The notes below the pieces were generated by a model, which did no database searches, had not been told where the DNA came from, and saw only the letters and a program-made list of their open reading frames with translations. The position numbers and the translations under genes were made by a program. A stretch of DNA of 64,000 bases from Pseudomonas cremoricolorata DSM 17059 = NBRC 16634 (GTDB lineage Bacteria; Pseudomonadota; Gammaproteobacteria; Pseudomonadales; Pseudomonadaceae), in assembly GCF_000425745.1 (NCBI RefSeq), contig NZ_AUEA01000016.1:33777-97776 (forward strand), in the 5' to 3' direction. Shown one piece after another: positions 1 to 9,569 of the stretch. Positions within the stretch are counted from its first letter, which is position 1. Every line of letters starts with the position of its first letter.

Positions 1-687
1 GTCGGCGGTGATGGCAGCCTGCTCGGTGCGGCGCGGGCGCTGGCCCGGCATCACACGCCGGTGCTGGGGATCAACCGCGGCAATCTGGGCTTTCTCACCG
101 ACATCCGCCCCGATGAGCTGGAAACCAAGGTCGCCGAGGTGCTCGACGGCCATTACCTGGTGGAAAACCGCTTCCTGCTGCAAGCCGAGGTGCGCCATCA
201 CCACGAAACCGTCGGCCAGGGCGACGCGCTCAACGACGTCGTGCTGCACCCCGGCAAGTCGACGCGGATGATCGAATTCGAAATCTACATCGACGGCCAG
301 TTCGTCTGCAGCCAGAAGGCCGACGGCCTGATCGTCTCCACCCCGACCGGCTCTACCGCCTACGCGCTGTCCGCCGGCGGGCCGATCATGCACCCCAAGC
401 TCGACGCCATCGTCATCGTGCCGATGTACCCGCACACCTTGTCTGGCAGGCCCATCGTGGTCGACGGCAACAGCGAGCTGAAGATCGTGGTGTCCAAAGA
501 CCTGCAGATCTACCCGCAGGTGTCGTGCGACGGCCAGAACCATTTCACCTGCGCCCCCGGCGATACCCTGACGGTGAGCAAGAAGTCGCAGAAGCTGCGG
601 CTGATTCACCCGCTGGGGCACAACTACTACGAGGTCTGCCGCACCAAGCTGGGTTGGGGCAGCCGCCTGGGAGGTAGAGACGACTGA
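1..687 (+). CDS. nadK: NAD kinase (5'-truncated by window edge)
   Basis: Cytosolic kinase that phosphorylates NAD to NADP. The visible 228 residues begin inside the conserved GGDGS motif at the very first codons, followed by the NRGNLGFLTDI stretch and, near the middle, the TPTGSTAYALSAGGPI segment typical of ATP-NAD kinases. Family members are about 295 residues, so roughly 65 N-terminal residues lie left of the window. The stop codon overlaps the start of the next gene by one base (TGATG), so the two are probably co-transcribed. Identification from motifs is firm; the start cannot be seen. Confidence 0.96.
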   Translation, partial: VGGDGSLLGAARALARHHTPVLGINRGNLGFLTDIRPDELETKVAEVLDGHYLVENRFLLQAEVRHHHETVGQGDALNDVVLHPGKSTRMIEFEIYIDGQFVCSQKADGLIVSTPTGSTAYALSAGGPIMHPKLDAIVIVPMYPHTLSGRPIVVDGNSELKIVVSKDLQIYPQVSCDGQNHFTCAPGDTLTVSKKSQKLRLIHPLGHNYYEVCRTKLGWGSRLGGRDD

Positions 688-1658
688 TGCTCGATCCGGC
701 GCGAAGTTTCGACATCATCGGCGACGTCCACGGTTGTGCGCAGACCCTGGAACGCCTGCTCGACACCCTCGGCTATCACCGGCTGGGCGGGGTCTGGCGT
801 CACCCGCGGCGCCAGGTGCTGTTTCTTGGCGACATCATCGACCGCGGCCCGCGCATCCGCGAGGCCCTGCACCTGGTGCACGACATGGTCGAGGCCGGCC
901 AAGCGCTGTGCATCATGGGCAACCACGAGTACAACGCGCTGGGCTGGGTCACGCCGGCGCTGCCGGGCAGCGACAAGACGTTCGTCCGCGAGCACACCCC
1001 GCGCCATGCCCGGCTGCTCGCCGAAACCCTGGAGCAGTTCGCTCAGCACCCCGGCGACTGGCACGACTTCACCCAGTGGTTCTACCGCCTGCCGCTGTTC
1101 CTCGATGCCGAGCGCTTCCGCCTGGTGCACGCCTGCTGGGACCCGAGCCTGATCGGCCAGTTGCGCCGGCAGTACCCCGACGGACGCATCGACCAGCATT
1201 TCATCCAGGCGTCCGCGGTGTCCGGCAGCTTTGCCTCCAGCGTCTGCAACCGCCTGCTGCGCGGCACCGACATGCGCCTGCCCGGCGGCATGACCCTGAC
1301 CGGCGGCGATGGCCTGACCCGCGCGTTCTTCCGCACCAAGTTCTGGGAAGACGACCCGCAAACCTATGGTGACATCGTGTTCCAGCCCGACGCCTTGCCC
1401 GAATCAGTGGCGCGCACCCCCCTCGAACCGAGCCAGAAAACCGCCTTGCTGCGCTATGCCGAAGACGAGCCGTTGCTGTTCGTCGGCCATTACTGGCGCA
1501 GCGGGCCGCCCGGGCCGCTGCGGCCGAACCTGGCCTGTCTCGACTACAGCGCCGTGCTATACGGAAAGCTGGTGGCCTACCGCCTCGACCAGGAAACCCG
1601 CATCGACCCGAACAAGTTCGTCTGGGTCGATGTGCAGCGCGCGCAGGCCGCCCCATGA
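687..1658 (+). CDS. Calcineurin-like metallophosphoesterase
   Basis: A 323-residue protein with the metallophosphoesterase signature spread over the first 81 residues: GDVHG (12-16), GDIIDRGP (48-55) and GNHE (78-81), which supply the two-metal site. A later GHYW segment provides another histidine. It resembles serine/threonine phosphatase and diadenosine-tetraphosphatase-like enzymes, but the substrate cannot be read from sequence. It starts one base inside the nadK stop and its own stop overlaps the rhomboid gene start (ATGA), indicating translational coupling across three genes. No signal peptide, so it is cytosolic. Confidence 0.88.
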   Translation: MLDPARSFDIIGDVHGCAQTLERLLDTLGYHRLGGVWRHPRRQVLFLGDIIDRGPRIREALHLVHDMVEAGQALCIMGNHEYNALGWVTPALPGSDKTFVREHTPRHARLLAETLEQFAQHPGDWHDFTQWFYRLPLFLDAERFRLVHACWDPSLIGQLRRQYPDGRIDQHFIQASAVSGSFASSVCNRLLRGTDMRLPGGMTLTGGDGLTRAFFRTKFWEDDPQTYGDIVFQPDALPESVARTPLEPSQKTALLRYAEDEPLLFVGHYWRSGPPGPLRPNLACLDYSAVLYGKLVAYRLDQETRIDPNKFVWVDVQRAQAAP

Positions 1659-2539
1659 GTATCGTTCAGGTCATGCGCCTGCCCCTTGCCCACGACCTCA
1701 GCGGCTTCGTGCAGATGCTGCAGCGCCTGCGCGTGCCGCACCGGGTCAGTGAAGAGGGTGATGTGCAAGTGCTGTGGGCGCCGCAGGCGCTGGCCGATGA
1801 GCTGCGCGAGTTGTATCGGCGTTATCCCCAAGGCGACCCGAACCTGCAACTGCAGGGTGCAGAGCAGGACGCGCCGGCGTCGCGTCAGCCGAGCGCGCCC
1901 TCGCTGCTCGACCAGGCGCGGGCGTGCAAGGTCACCTTTGCGGCCATTCTTCTGAGCGTGCTGGTCGCAGGCATCACCAGCCTGGGCGACAACCTGGCCA
2001 CAGTGGGCTGGTTCACTTTCCTCGAAGTGCGCGTGCAGGGCGACTACCTGCACTTCACCTCATTGGCCCAGGGCCTGGCCGACGGGCAGTACTGGCGGCT
2101 GTGGTCGCCGATGTTGCTGCACTTTGGCGTGCTGCACCTGGCGATGAACAGCCTGTGGTATTGGGAACTGGGGCGGCGCATCGAACTGCGCCAGGGGCCG
2201 TGGATGCTGCTTGGCCTGACCCTGCTGTTCGCCCTGGTGTCCAACCTCGCGCAGCATTTCACCAGCGGCCCCAGCCTGTTCGGCGGCTTGTCCGGTGTGC
2301 TGTATGGCCTGCTCGGACACGTGTGGCTGTACCAGCGGCTGGCGCCCAACGCGCAGTTCGCTCTGCCGCGTGGTGTGCTGGTGATGATGCTGGTGTGGTT
2401 GCTGGTCTGCCTGAGCGGGGTGGTCGGCCAGCTGGGGCTGGGGCAGATCGCCAATGCGGCGCATGTCGGCGGACTGCTCATCGGTTGCCTGACCGGCCTC
2501 TTGGGCGGCGCATTGGCGCGGCGTAAACTATCGGCTTGA
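1655..2539 (+). CDS. Rhomboid family intramembrane serine protease (GlpG-like)
   Basis: A 294-residue membrane protease. The first 80 or so residues form a soluble N-terminal domain like that of GlpG, followed by a hydrophobic region with about six membrane segments. The catalytic serine sits in the GLSG motif (Ser213) and the partner histidine in AAHVGG (His270); a WELGRR motif between transmembrane segments is also typical of rhomboids. The family cleaves substrates within the inner membrane. The start codon overlaps the preceding stop by four bases. Natural substrates are unknown. Confidence 0.9.
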   Translation: MSIVQVMRLPLAHDLSGFVQMLQRLRVPHRVSEEGDVQVLWAPQALADELRELYRRYPQGDPNLQLQGAEQDAPASRQPSAPSLLDQARACKVTFAAILLSVLVAGITSLGDNLATVGWFTFLEVRVQGDYLHFTSLAQGLADGQYWRLWSPMLLHFGVLHLAMNSLWYWELGRRIELRQGPWMLLGLTLLFALVSNLAQHFTSGPSLFGGLSGVLYGLLGHVWLYQRLAPNAQFALPRGVLVMMLVWLLVCLSGVVGQLGLGQIANAAHVGGLLIGCLTGLLGGALARRKLSA

Positions 2540-2552
2540 TTCTGGAGACGCT

Positions 2553-2813
2553 ATGTCCACTTTTGAACAAATGATCGAAAACATCACCCCCGACATCTAC
2601 CAAAGCCTGAAGACTGCGGTGGAACTGGGCCGCTGGTCGGACGGGCGCAAGCTCACCACCGAGCAGAAAGAGCTGTCGCTGCAGGCGGTGATCGCCTGGG
2701 AAATGAAAAACCTGCCCGAAGACCAGCGCACCGGCTACATGGGCCCGCAGGAATGCGCCTCCAAGTCGGCGCCGATCCCCAACATTCTGTTCAAGTCGGA
2801 CTCGGTACATTGA
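2553..2813 (+). CDS. DUF1315 family protein (YeaC-like)
   Basis: An 86-residue soluble protein of the DUF1315/YeaC family. It is recognised by the N-terminal pattern around MIENITPDIYQSLKTAVELG, a central WEMKNLP segment and the C-terminal APIPNILF end. It lies 13 bases after the rhomboid gene, with a ctggag ribosome-binding site, in what looks like the same operon. Function of the family is not established. Its stop overlaps a TTG start of the next gene. Confidence 0.85.
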   Translation: MSTFEQMIENITPDIYQSLKTAVELGRWSDGRKLTTEQKELSLQAVIAWEMKNLPEDQRTGYMGPQECASKSAPIPNILFKSDSVH

Positions 2814-3640
2814 TCGAACTCGCTCGTGGCTCGTTGAGCAAGATGTCCGTGCGTCTGGAAGCACCCGTGGTGCAATACAGCTTTCGCCTGGACGACACGC
2901 TGGTGCCGGTCAATCCGTTGATCGGCCAGTCGCTACGCCTGGAATACCTCGGCGCCATCCATTGCAGTCATTGCGGCAAACGCACCAAGACCAGCTTCAG
3001 CCAAGGCTACTGCTACCCCTGCATGACCAAACTGGCCCAGTGCGACCTGTGCATCATGGCCCCGGAGCGCTGCCACTACCACGCAGGCACCTGCCGCGAG
3101 CCCTCCTGGGGCGAGCAATTCTGCATGACCGACCATGTGGTGTACCTGGCCAATTCCTCCGGCATCAAGGTCGGCATCACCCGCGCCACGCAGCTGCCCA
3201 CCCGCTGGCTCGACCAGGGCGCGATTCAGGCGTTGCCGATTCTGCGGGTCGCCACCCGCCAGCAGTCGGGCCTGGTCGAAGACCTGCTGCGCAGCCAGGT
3301 GGCCGACCGCACCAATTGGCGCGCACTGCTCAAGGGCGAGGCCGAAGTGCTCGACCTGCCGGCTGTGCGTGAACAGATTTTCGATGCCTGCGCCGACGGC
3401 CTGCGTGAGCTGCAAGGGCGCTTCGGCCTGCAGGCGATCCAGCCTTTGGCCGATGCCGAGGTGGTGCAGATGCGCTATCCGGTCCAGGACTATCCGAAGA
3501 AGATCGTCAGCTTCAACCTCGACAAGAACCCGGTCGTCGAAGGCACGCTGCTGGGCATCAAGGGCCAGTACCTGATCTTCGACACCGGCGTGATCAATGT
3601 TCGCAAGTACACCGCCTACCAGTTGGCGGTGCTTCAGTAA
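2810..3640 (+). CDS. DUF2797 domain-containing protein
   Basis: A 276-residue protein if translation starts at the TTG that overlaps the previous stop (TTGA). An in-frame ATG at 2843 is the alternative. The N-terminal half is rich in cysteine and histidine pairs (CSHCGKRTK, CYPC, CDLC, CHYH, followed by CREPSWGEQFC), suggesting bound zinc. It is followed by a GIY-YIG-like stretch, VYLANSSGIKVGITR, that recurs in DUF2797 proteins. Function is not established. It sits between the DUF1315 gene and pepN, 12 bases before pepN, apparently in the same transcription unit. Confidence 0.82.
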   Translation: MIELARGSLSKMSVRLEAPVVQYSFRLDDTLVPVNPLIGQSLRLEYLGAIHCSHCGKRTKTSFSQGYCYPCMTKLAQCDLCIMAPERCHYHAGTCREPSWGEQFCMTDHVVYLANSSGIKVGITRATQLPTRWLDQGAIQALPILRVATRQQSGLVEDLLRSQVADRTNWRALLKGEAEVLDLPAVREQIFDACADGLRELQGRFGLQAIQPLADAEVVQMRYPVQDYPKKIVSFNLDKNPVVEGTLLGIKGQYLIFDTGVINVRKYTAYQLAVLQ

Positions 3641-3652
3641 AAGGATTGCCCC

Positions 3653-6310
3653 ATGCGCACCGAACAACCGCAAGCGATCTACCTCAAGGACTACCAGGCG
3701 CCTGAGTACCTGATCGACGAGACGCACCTGACCTTCGAGCTGTTCGAGGACCACACCCTGGTGCATGCGCAACTGATCATGCGCCGCAACCCGGCGCGCG
3801 GTGCCGGGCTGCCGGCACTGGTGCTCGATGGGCAGCAACTGGAGCTGCTCAGCGTGCAGCTCGATGACCAGACCCTGAGCAGCACCGACTACCAGTGCGA
3901 TGACAACAGCCTGACCCTGCACCCGCGTGGCGAGCAGTTCACCGTCGACACCAGCGTGCGCATCCACCCGGAAAGCAACACCGCGCTGGAAGGGCTGTAC
4001 AAGTCTGGCAGCATGTTCTGCACCCAGTGCGAGGCCGAGGGCTTTCGCAAGATCACCTATTACCTCGACCGCCCGGATGTGATGAGCACCTTCACCACCA
4101 CGGTGATCGCCGAGCAGCATCGCTACCCGGTGCTGTTGTCCAACGGCAACCCGGTCGGCAGCGGCCCTGGCGAAGACGGCCGGCACTGGGCGACCTGGGA
4201 AGACCCGTTCAAGAAGCCGGCCTACCTGTTCGCCCTGGTGGCCGGCGACTTGTGGTGTGTGGAAGACGTGTTCACCCGCCAGTCCGGGCGCGACGTGACC
4301 CTGCGCATCTATGTCGAGCCTGAGAACATCGACAAATGCCAGCACGCCATGGTCAGCCTGAAGAAGTCCATGCGCTGGGATGAAGAGGTGTATGGCCGCG
4401 AGTACGACCTGGACATCTTCATGATCGTCGCGGTCAACGACTTCAACATGGGCGCCATGGAAAACAAGGGCCTGAACATCTTCAACTCCAGTTGCGTACT
4501 GGCCCGCGCCGAGACCGCCACCGACGCTGCGCACCAGCGCGTCGAAGCGGTCGTGGCCCATGAATATTTCCACAACTGGTCGGGCAACCGCGTGACCTGC
4601 CGCGACTGGTTCCAGCTGTCGCTCAAGGAAGGTTTCACGGTGTTCCGCGACGCCGAGTTCAGTGCCGACATGAACTCGCGCACGGTCAAGCGCATCGAGG
4701 ATGTCGCCTACCTGCGTACCCACCAGTTCGCTGAAGACGCCGGCCCCATGGCCCACCCGGTGCGCCCGGACAGCTTCATCGAGATTTCCAACTTCTACAC
4801 CCTCACCGTGTACGAAAAGGGCTCGGAAGTGGTGCGCATGGTCCGTACTCTGTTGGGCGCCGAGGGCTTCCGTAAAGGCAGCGACCTGTACTTCGAGCGC
4901 CATGACGGCCAGGCGGTGACCTGCGACGATTTCATCCAGGCCATGGAAGATGCCAACGGCGTCGACCTGACCCAGTTCAAGCGCTGGTACGTGCAGGCCG
5001 GTACTCCGCGCCTGGCAGTCAGCGAAGCCTGGGACGCAGCGGTCGGTCAGTACAGCCTGACGTTCCGCCAGAGCTACCCGCAAACCCCAGATGGCCGCGA
5101 CAAGCTGCCTTTCGTGATCCCGGTCGAGCTGGGCCTGCTGGATGCCGAAGGCCGCGACCTGCCGTTGCAGCTCGCTGACGAAACCGCCGCGCACGGCACC
5201 AGCCGCGTGCTGGCAGTGACCGAGGCCGAGCAGACCTTCGTCTTCCAAGGCCTTACAGCCAAGCCATTGCCATCGCTGCTGCGCGGCTTCAGTGCGCCGG
5301 TCAAGCTGAGCTTCCCCTACGACCGCGACCAACTGATGTTCCTCATGCAGCACGACAGCGATGGCTTCAACCGCTGGGAAGCGGGGCAGCAACTGTCGGT
5401 GCAGGTGTTGCAGGAGCTGATCGCCCAGCATCAACGCGGCGAGGCGTTCAACCTCGACCCGCGCCTGATCCAGGCCCTGGGCACGGTGCTGGCTGACGAA
5501 ACCCTCGACCCTGCCATGGTCGCCGAAATGCTCTCGCTGCCGGGCGAGGCCTACCTCACGGAAATCAGCCAGGTGGCCGACGTCGATGCCATCCACGCCG
5601 CCCGCGAGTTCGCCCGCACGCAGATCGCCGAGCAGCTGCAGCCACGCCTGTGGGCGCGCTACCAGGCCAACCGTGCGCAGTCGCGCGAAACCGCCTATGT
5701 AGCCTCGGCCGAGCACTTCGCCCGCCGCAGCCTGCAGAACATCGCCTTGTCGTATTTGATGCTGACCGGCAACCCGGACGTGCTCGCTGCCACGCTCGAG
5801 CAATTCGAGCACTGCGACAACATGACCGAGCGCCTGACCGCCCTGGCCGTGCTGGTCAACTCGCCGTTCAGCGCCGAGCGGGCCAAGGCGCTGGAAGCCT
5901 TCGCCGAGCACTTCAAGGACAACCCGCTGGTAATGGACCAGTGGTTCAGCGTTCAGGCCGGCAGTACCCAGCCCGGCGGCTTGGCGCGGGTCAAGGCGCT
6001 GATGCAGCACCCGGCCTTCACCCTGAAGAACCCGAACAAGGTGCGTGCGCTGATCGGCGCCTTCGCCGGGCAGAACCTGGTTAATTTCCACGCCGCGGAT
6101 GGTTCGGGGTATCGCTTCCTGGCCGACCTGGTCATCGAGCTCAACGCCCTCAACCCACAGATCGCCTCGCGCCAGCTGGCGCCGCTGACCCGCTGGCGCA
6201 AGTACGACGACGCGCGCCAAGCGTTGATGAAAGGCGAGCTTGAGCGGATTCTGGCGTCCGGGTCGCTGTCGAGCGATGTGTATGAAGTGGTGAGCAAGAG
6301 CCTGGCCTGA
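3653..6310 (+). CDS. pepN: Aminopeptidase N (M1 family)
   Basis: An 885-residue cytosolic zinc aminopeptidase that removes N-terminal residues from peptides. The exopeptidase motif GAMEN is at residues 267-271 and the zinc site HExxH-(18)-E is His303, Glu304, His307 and Glu326. Length and motif spacing match gamma-proteobacterial PepN of about 870-885 residues. It is preceded by an aaaggat ribosome-binding site and ends the housekeeping run that began with nadK. A very long open frame on the opposite strand here is a GC-rich shadow, not a gene. Confidence 0.97.
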   Translation: MRTEQPQAIYLKDYQAPEYLIDETHLTFELFEDHTLVHAQLIMRRNPARGAGLPALVLDGQQLELLSVQLDDQTLSSTDYQCDDNSLTLHPRGEQFTVDTSVRIHPESNTALEGLYKSGSMFCTQCEAEGFRKITYYLDRPDVMSTFTTTVIAEQHRYPVLLSNGNPVGSGPGEDGRHWATWEDPFKKPAYLFALVAGDLWCVEDVFTRQSGRDVTLRIYVEPENIDKCQHAMVSLKKSMRWDEEVYGREYDLDIFMIVAVNDFNMGAMENKGLNIFNSSCVLARAETATDAAHQRVEAVVAHEYFHNWSGNRVTCRDWFQLSLKEGFTVFRDAEFSADMNSRTVKRIEDVAYLRTHQFAEDAGPMAHPVRPDSFIEISNFYTLTVYEKGSEVVRMVRTLLGAEGFRKGSDLYFERHDGQAVTCDDFIQAMEDANGVDLTQFKRWYVQAGTPRLAVSEAWDAAVGQYSLTFRQSYPQTPDGRDKLPFVIPVELGLLDAEGRDLPLQLADETAAHGTSRVLAVTEAEQTFVFQGLTAKPLPSLLRGFSAPVKLSFPYDRDQLMFLMQHDSDGFNRWEAGQQLSVQVLQELIAQHQRGEAFNLDPRLIQALGTVLADETLDPAMVAEMLSLPGEAYLTEISQVADVDAIHAAREFARTQIAEQLQPRLWARYQANRAQSRETAYVASAEHFARRSLQNIALSYLMLTGNPDVLAATLEQFEHCDNMTERLTALAVLVNSPFSAERAKALEAFAEHFKDNPLVMDQWFSVQAGSTQPGGLARVKALMQHPAFTLKNPNKVRALIGAFAGQNLVNFHAADGSGYRFLADLVIELNALNPQIASRQLAPLTRWRKYDDARQALMKGELERILASGSLSSDVYEVVSKSLA

Positions 6311-6398
6311 TCGGCTGCGGGTAGGCTTGGCCGGAACTCCTGCGCACGACCGGCTAAGCTTGCCTTGGCGACAACGCCGAGCACAGAGGAAACCCCCC

Positions 6399-6854
6399 AT
6401 GCCCGCCAGCCCCGCTGAAACACCACCTCTTCTACACGCCGCCTGCCACTGCGGCGGCGTGCGCTTCACGGTGAGACTGACCGACGGCCTGAACACCGCT
6501 CGGCGCTGCAACTGTTCATACTGTCGCATGCGCGGCGCGGTGGCGGTGTCGGCGGATTTGGCCGATGTTCAGGTGACGCAGGGCGAGGCGCTGCTGACGC
6601 TGTACCAGTTCAACAGCGCCGAAGCCAGGCACTACTTCTGCTCGACCTGCGGCATCTACACCTTCCATCAACGACGTTCCTCACCCGATCAGTACGGCAT
6701 CAACGTGGCGTGCATCGAGGGCATGAGCCCGTTCGATTTCGCCGAAGTGCCGGTCACCGAGGGCAGGGCGCATCCGCGTGACCGCGCCGACGGCAAGACG
6801 CGCATCGCCGGCTGGCTGCGCTACCAGGCCAACGACGACGCTGCCCAGGGTTGA
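6399..6854 (+). CDS. GFA / CENP-V domain protein
   Basis: A 151-residue protein of the glutathione-dependent formaldehyde-activating enzyme-like (GFA) family. The zinc-binding cysteines are visible as CHCGG near residue 16, CNCSYCR near residue 37 and CSTCG near the middle. The chosen ATG has an agagga ribosome-binding site; longer upstream frames lack one. Family members typically bind two zinc ions, but most have no proven substrate and the original formaldehyde activity does not extend to all. It is a single gene between pepN and a convergent regulator. Confidence 0.85.
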   Translation: MPASPAETPPLLHAACHCGGVRFTVRLTDGLNTARRCNCSYCRMRGAVAVSADLADVQVTQGEALLTLYQFNSAEARHYFCSTCGIYTFHQRRSSPDQYGINVACIEGMSPFDFAEVPVTEGRAHPRDRADGKTRIAGWLRYQANDDAAQG

Positions 6855-6880
6855 CGCGCTCGGCCATCCGACGCGGGCAT

Positions 6881-7798
6881 TCAGAGTGAGGTATTGAGCT
6901 CGGAAATGAGCGTCTCGCGGTATTTCAGCGCTTGCACCGAAGCCTCGCCAAGCAAGCTCGCGACGGCACTGAGCAAGCCCTGGGCGAGCAGGGTGAAGGC
7001 GCACATGCTGTTGCTGAAGAACAGGCTGTGGTTGGGCACATAGAAGCTGTGTCGGGCGCTCTTGGCCAGCGGCGAGCTGGCCGAGTCGGTCAACGCCACC
7101 ACTTCGATGCCGTGCCGAGCCGCCACCTCGGCGGTCACCAGCACGCTTGGGGTGTAGGGGAAGCAGCTGGCAACCACCAGCACGTCGCCTGCCTCCATCT
7201 GCGCCAGGGCATCGGCGACGCCCTGGCGGCTGGAATCGAGAATGCTCACATCGGGACGCAGCATGCCCAGGCCATAGGCCATGAACAGCGCCAGCGAGTT
7301 GAACTGGCGCATGCCATGCACGCGAACGCGTTTGGCCTGGCTTAGGCGCACCACCACCTCATCGAACACCGCCGAGTCAATCTGCTCGATCATGCTGGCG
7401 ATATTGGCGCTTTCCTGGCGGCCGAGCCGAGCCAGTTGGCTCAGCGGGCCGTAGTCATCGCCACCGATCACCAGCCGCGAGGCCTGGTCGCTGTAGAAGC
7501 TCTGGCCCTCGGTCAGTTCCCGGCGAAACACATCCTGCAGCTTGCTGAAACCGCTGTAGCCCAGGCGCCGGGCCAGGCGTGACAACGTCGAGGCATTGAC
7601 CCCGAGTTGCTCGGCCAGCTCGGTGATGGACGACACGGCGGCGCGCTGGGGCGACTCGATCAGCGCGGTGAGCGCGCGGGTCGAACTGCTGCCCAGGGCA
7701 ATGTCGACCTCTCGTTGCTCGATGGCGGTCAGCAACTGTTTGAGGCCGGCCACGGTCTCGGGCAAGTGTTCGCGGGGAAGGGACATCAGGCAATCCAT
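6881..7798 (-). CDS. MurR/RpiR family transcriptional regulator
   Basis: A 305-residue regulator with an N-terminal RpiR-type helix-turn-helix (roughly residues 40-90, with SITELAEQLGVNASTLSRLARRLG) and a C-terminal SIS domain (about 130-270) that normally senses a phosphosugar or related metabolite. It is the last gene of a five-gene minus-strand unit; its ATG overlaps the stop of the C45 hydrolase gene by one base (TAATG). It probably controls this unit and the divergent aminotransferase. The ligand is unknown, and members of this family also regulate amine and amino acid pathways. Confidence 0.88.
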   Translation of the reverse strand: MDCLMSLPREHLPETVAGLKQLLTAIEQREVDIALGSSSTRALTALIESPQRAAVSSITELAEQLGVNASTLSRLARRLGYSGFSKLQDVFRRELTEGQSFYSDQASRLVIGGDDYGPLSQLARLGRQESANIASMIEQIDSAVFDEVVVRLSQAKRVRVHGMRQFNSLALFMAYGLGMLRPDVSILDSSRQGVADALAQMEAGDVLVVASCFPYTPSVLVTAEVAARHGIEVVALTDSASSPLAKSARHSFYVPNHSLFFSNSMCAFTLLAQGLLSAVASLLGEASVQALKYRETLISELNTSL

Positions 7799-8835
7799 TA
7801 ACAGTCTACGGAAATCACACCCTCAAGATCCGCGTGACAGGTCTCGCGCTGGGTGTAGACCGCCCATTCTACAGCGCCTGCCTTGAGCTGGAAGACCGCC
7901 GTGGCCAGGGTGTTCTCATCGTCCGGGTCATCGGCTGCGCAGCGGTAGATCGGCAGCGGCTCGGCCAACTCGTCACGTAGCATGGCCAGCGCCTGGGCAC
8001 CATCGAGCTCACCCTCGGCGCTGCCCAGCAACGCTTGCAGCCGCTGCTGCCGCGCCCCGGAGCTGCCGGTGATGCGTTGTGCCAGCGCGGCGAGCGGTGC
8101 GTGAACGATGTGGTTGGCATGCCCCTGACGTTGCCCCACCTCGACCAGCGCGACGCCAGCCGAGGTCGCCTCGACACTCACCAGTCGCGCCGAACCGGCC
8201 TGGCCGAAGGCGTGATGGAACGCTCCGGCACGCGGCGTACTGGAGACCGCCGCAATGGCCTCTTCCACGCTGCGGGCATCCAGCGAGGCGCGCCCCAAGA
8301 TCATCCGTGGCAAGCCAGTGGGAATCTCGCTCGGGCGCAGGTTGTTCACCGTCGCCACCACGCCGCAGGCGTTGACCGCGAAGGTGTGCCCGGGGATCGA
8401 GCCGGGGTAGGCGAAGCTGGTGAACGCCACGCCTTCATCCGGTGTGACATGCACGATGGCGCAATCCCCGCGCAGTTGCGGCAGGCCATCTTCGTTATGC
8501 GCGATCAGGGCGCCGTCTGCGGTCTGCCCGTACACCGTGGTGCAGCCATCGACACTGGGCAGCCCCGGGTAATCACCGCGGCAGTTCCACATGAACACCT
8601 CGGCCAACGGCAGCTCTAGGCCTGCGGCGAGGCCTTCGAGTTCCTGCCAGTAGCGAGGGTAGCGGCTGCGCACCAGGGCTTGCATCCGTTGCGCCTTGTC
8701 GCTGCCGGCAAGCCCGGCCAGGTGCTGCCACAGCGGCAGTGGGCGCAGTTTGTCGTGCACCGCCGCGCGGCCGAATTCGCCCAGGCGCTGGCCGATCTCG
8801 AACGCCGAACCGGCGATGTGAAGTTGAGCGAGCAT
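7798..8835 (-). CDS. C45 family Ntn acyltransferase/hydrolase (isopenicillin-N acyltransferase-like)
   Basis: A 345-residue protein related to acyl-CoA:6-aminopenicillanic-acid acyltransferase and bile-salt-hydrolase-like Ntn enzymes. Such precursors cleave themselves before a cysteine that becomes the nucleophile. Here the likely residue is Cys98 in DGCTT, followed by the downstream AHNEDG motif expected in the family. It probably hydrolyses or transfers an amide-linked acyl group. It lies between an amino acid ABC importer and a RpiR regulator, so the imported compound may be an N-acylated amine or amino acid (inference). No signal peptide is visible, so it should act in the cytosol. Confidence 0.82.
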   Translation of the reverse strand: MLAQLHIAGSAFEIGQRLGEFGRAAVHDKLRPLPLWQHLAGLAGSDKAQRMQALVRSRYPRYWQELEGLAAGLELPLAEVFMWNCRGDYPGLPSVDGCTTVYGQTADGALIAHNEDGLPQLRGDCAIVHVTPDEGVAFTSFAYPGSIPGHTFAVNACGVVATVNNLRPSEIPTGLPRMILGRASLDARSVEEAIAAVSSTPRAGAFHHAFGQAGSARLVSVEATSAGVALVEVGQRQGHANHIVHAPLAALAQRITGSSGARQQRLQALLGSAEGELDGAQALAMLRDELAEPLPIYRCAADDPDDENTLATAVFQLKAGAVEWAVYTQRETCHADLEGVISVDC

Positions 8836-8846
8836 CGCAAGGCTCC

Positions 8847-9569
8847 CTAGGACACGTGCTGAAGAAATTCCCGCAGGCGCGGGCTGGGCGGATTGGCGAT
8901 CAGCGCTTCGGGCTTGCCGTCTTCGGCGATGCGGCCCTTGTCGATGAAGATCAGGCGGCTGGCTACCTTGCGCGCGAAGTCCACCTCGTGGGTGACGATG
9001 ACCATGGTCATGCCTTCCTCGGCCAGGGCTTTCATCACCGTCAGCACCTCATGGCGCAGTTCCGGGTCGAGCGCCGAGGTCGGCTCGTCGAACAGCATCA
9101 TCTTGGGCTTGACCGCCAGCGCCCGGGCGATCGCCACGCGCTGCTGCTGACCCCCGGAAAGCTGCGACGGGTAATGATCGGCGCGCTCGGCCAGACCAAC
9201 CTTGGCCAGCAGTTCGCGGCCGAGTTTGTGCGCCTCGGCCTTGCTCGCCCCGCGTACGCGGATCGGGCCGAAAGCGACGTTTTCCAGGGCGGTCATCTGC
9301 GGGAACAGGTGAAACTGCTGGAACACCATGCCGGCTTCCTGGCGAATCAGGCGCTCGTCGACCTTGGGGTCGTTGACCACCAGGCCGTCGACCACCAATT
9401 GCCCCTCGGTGATTTCCTCGAGCTTGTTGATGCAGCGCAGCAGGGTCGACTTGCCCGACCCCGATGGCCCGATGATCACCACCACTTCACCGCTGGCGAT
9501 GTTCAGGTCGATGTTGTGCAGCACTTGGGTGCTGCCGAAGTGCTTGGAAACGTTCTTGAATTCGATCAC
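8847..9569 (-). CDS. Polar amino acid ABC transporter, ATP-binding subunit
   Basis: A 240-residue ABC ATPase of the GlnQ/HisP type, with Walker A GPSGSGKST, the Q-loop region FQQFHLFPQMTALENV, the signature LSGGQQQR and Walker B MMLFDEPTSALD. The start is taken as the GTG that overlaps the permease stop by four bases (GTGA). A longer open frame extends upstream only by reading through the permease gene in another frame. It energises the importer formed with the adjacent permease and binding protein. Confidence 0.94.
   Translation of the reverse strand: MIEFKNVSKHFGSTQVLHNIDLNIASGEVVVIIGPSGSGKSTLLRCINKLEEITEGQLVVDGLVVNDPKVDERLIRQEAGMVFQQFHLFPQMTALENVAFGPIRVRGASKAEAHKLGRELLAKVGLAERADHYPSQLSGGQQQRVAIARALAVKPKMMLFDEPTSALDPELRHEVLTVMKALAEEGMTMVIVTHEVDFARKVASRLIFIDKGRIAEDGKPEALIANPPSPRLREFLQHVS

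Noticed and set aside
6324..6366. A possible stem between AGGCTTGGCCGG and CCGGCTAAGCTT after pepN.
   Set aside because: It needs two G-T pairs and a 15-base loop and has no T-run; too weak to call a terminator.
2933..6529. A 1198-codon open frame on the minus strand.
   Set aside because: It is antisense to pepN, which has full catalytic motifs. Its residues are low-complexity His/Gln/Arg/Ala/Val repeats typical of GC-rich shadow frames.
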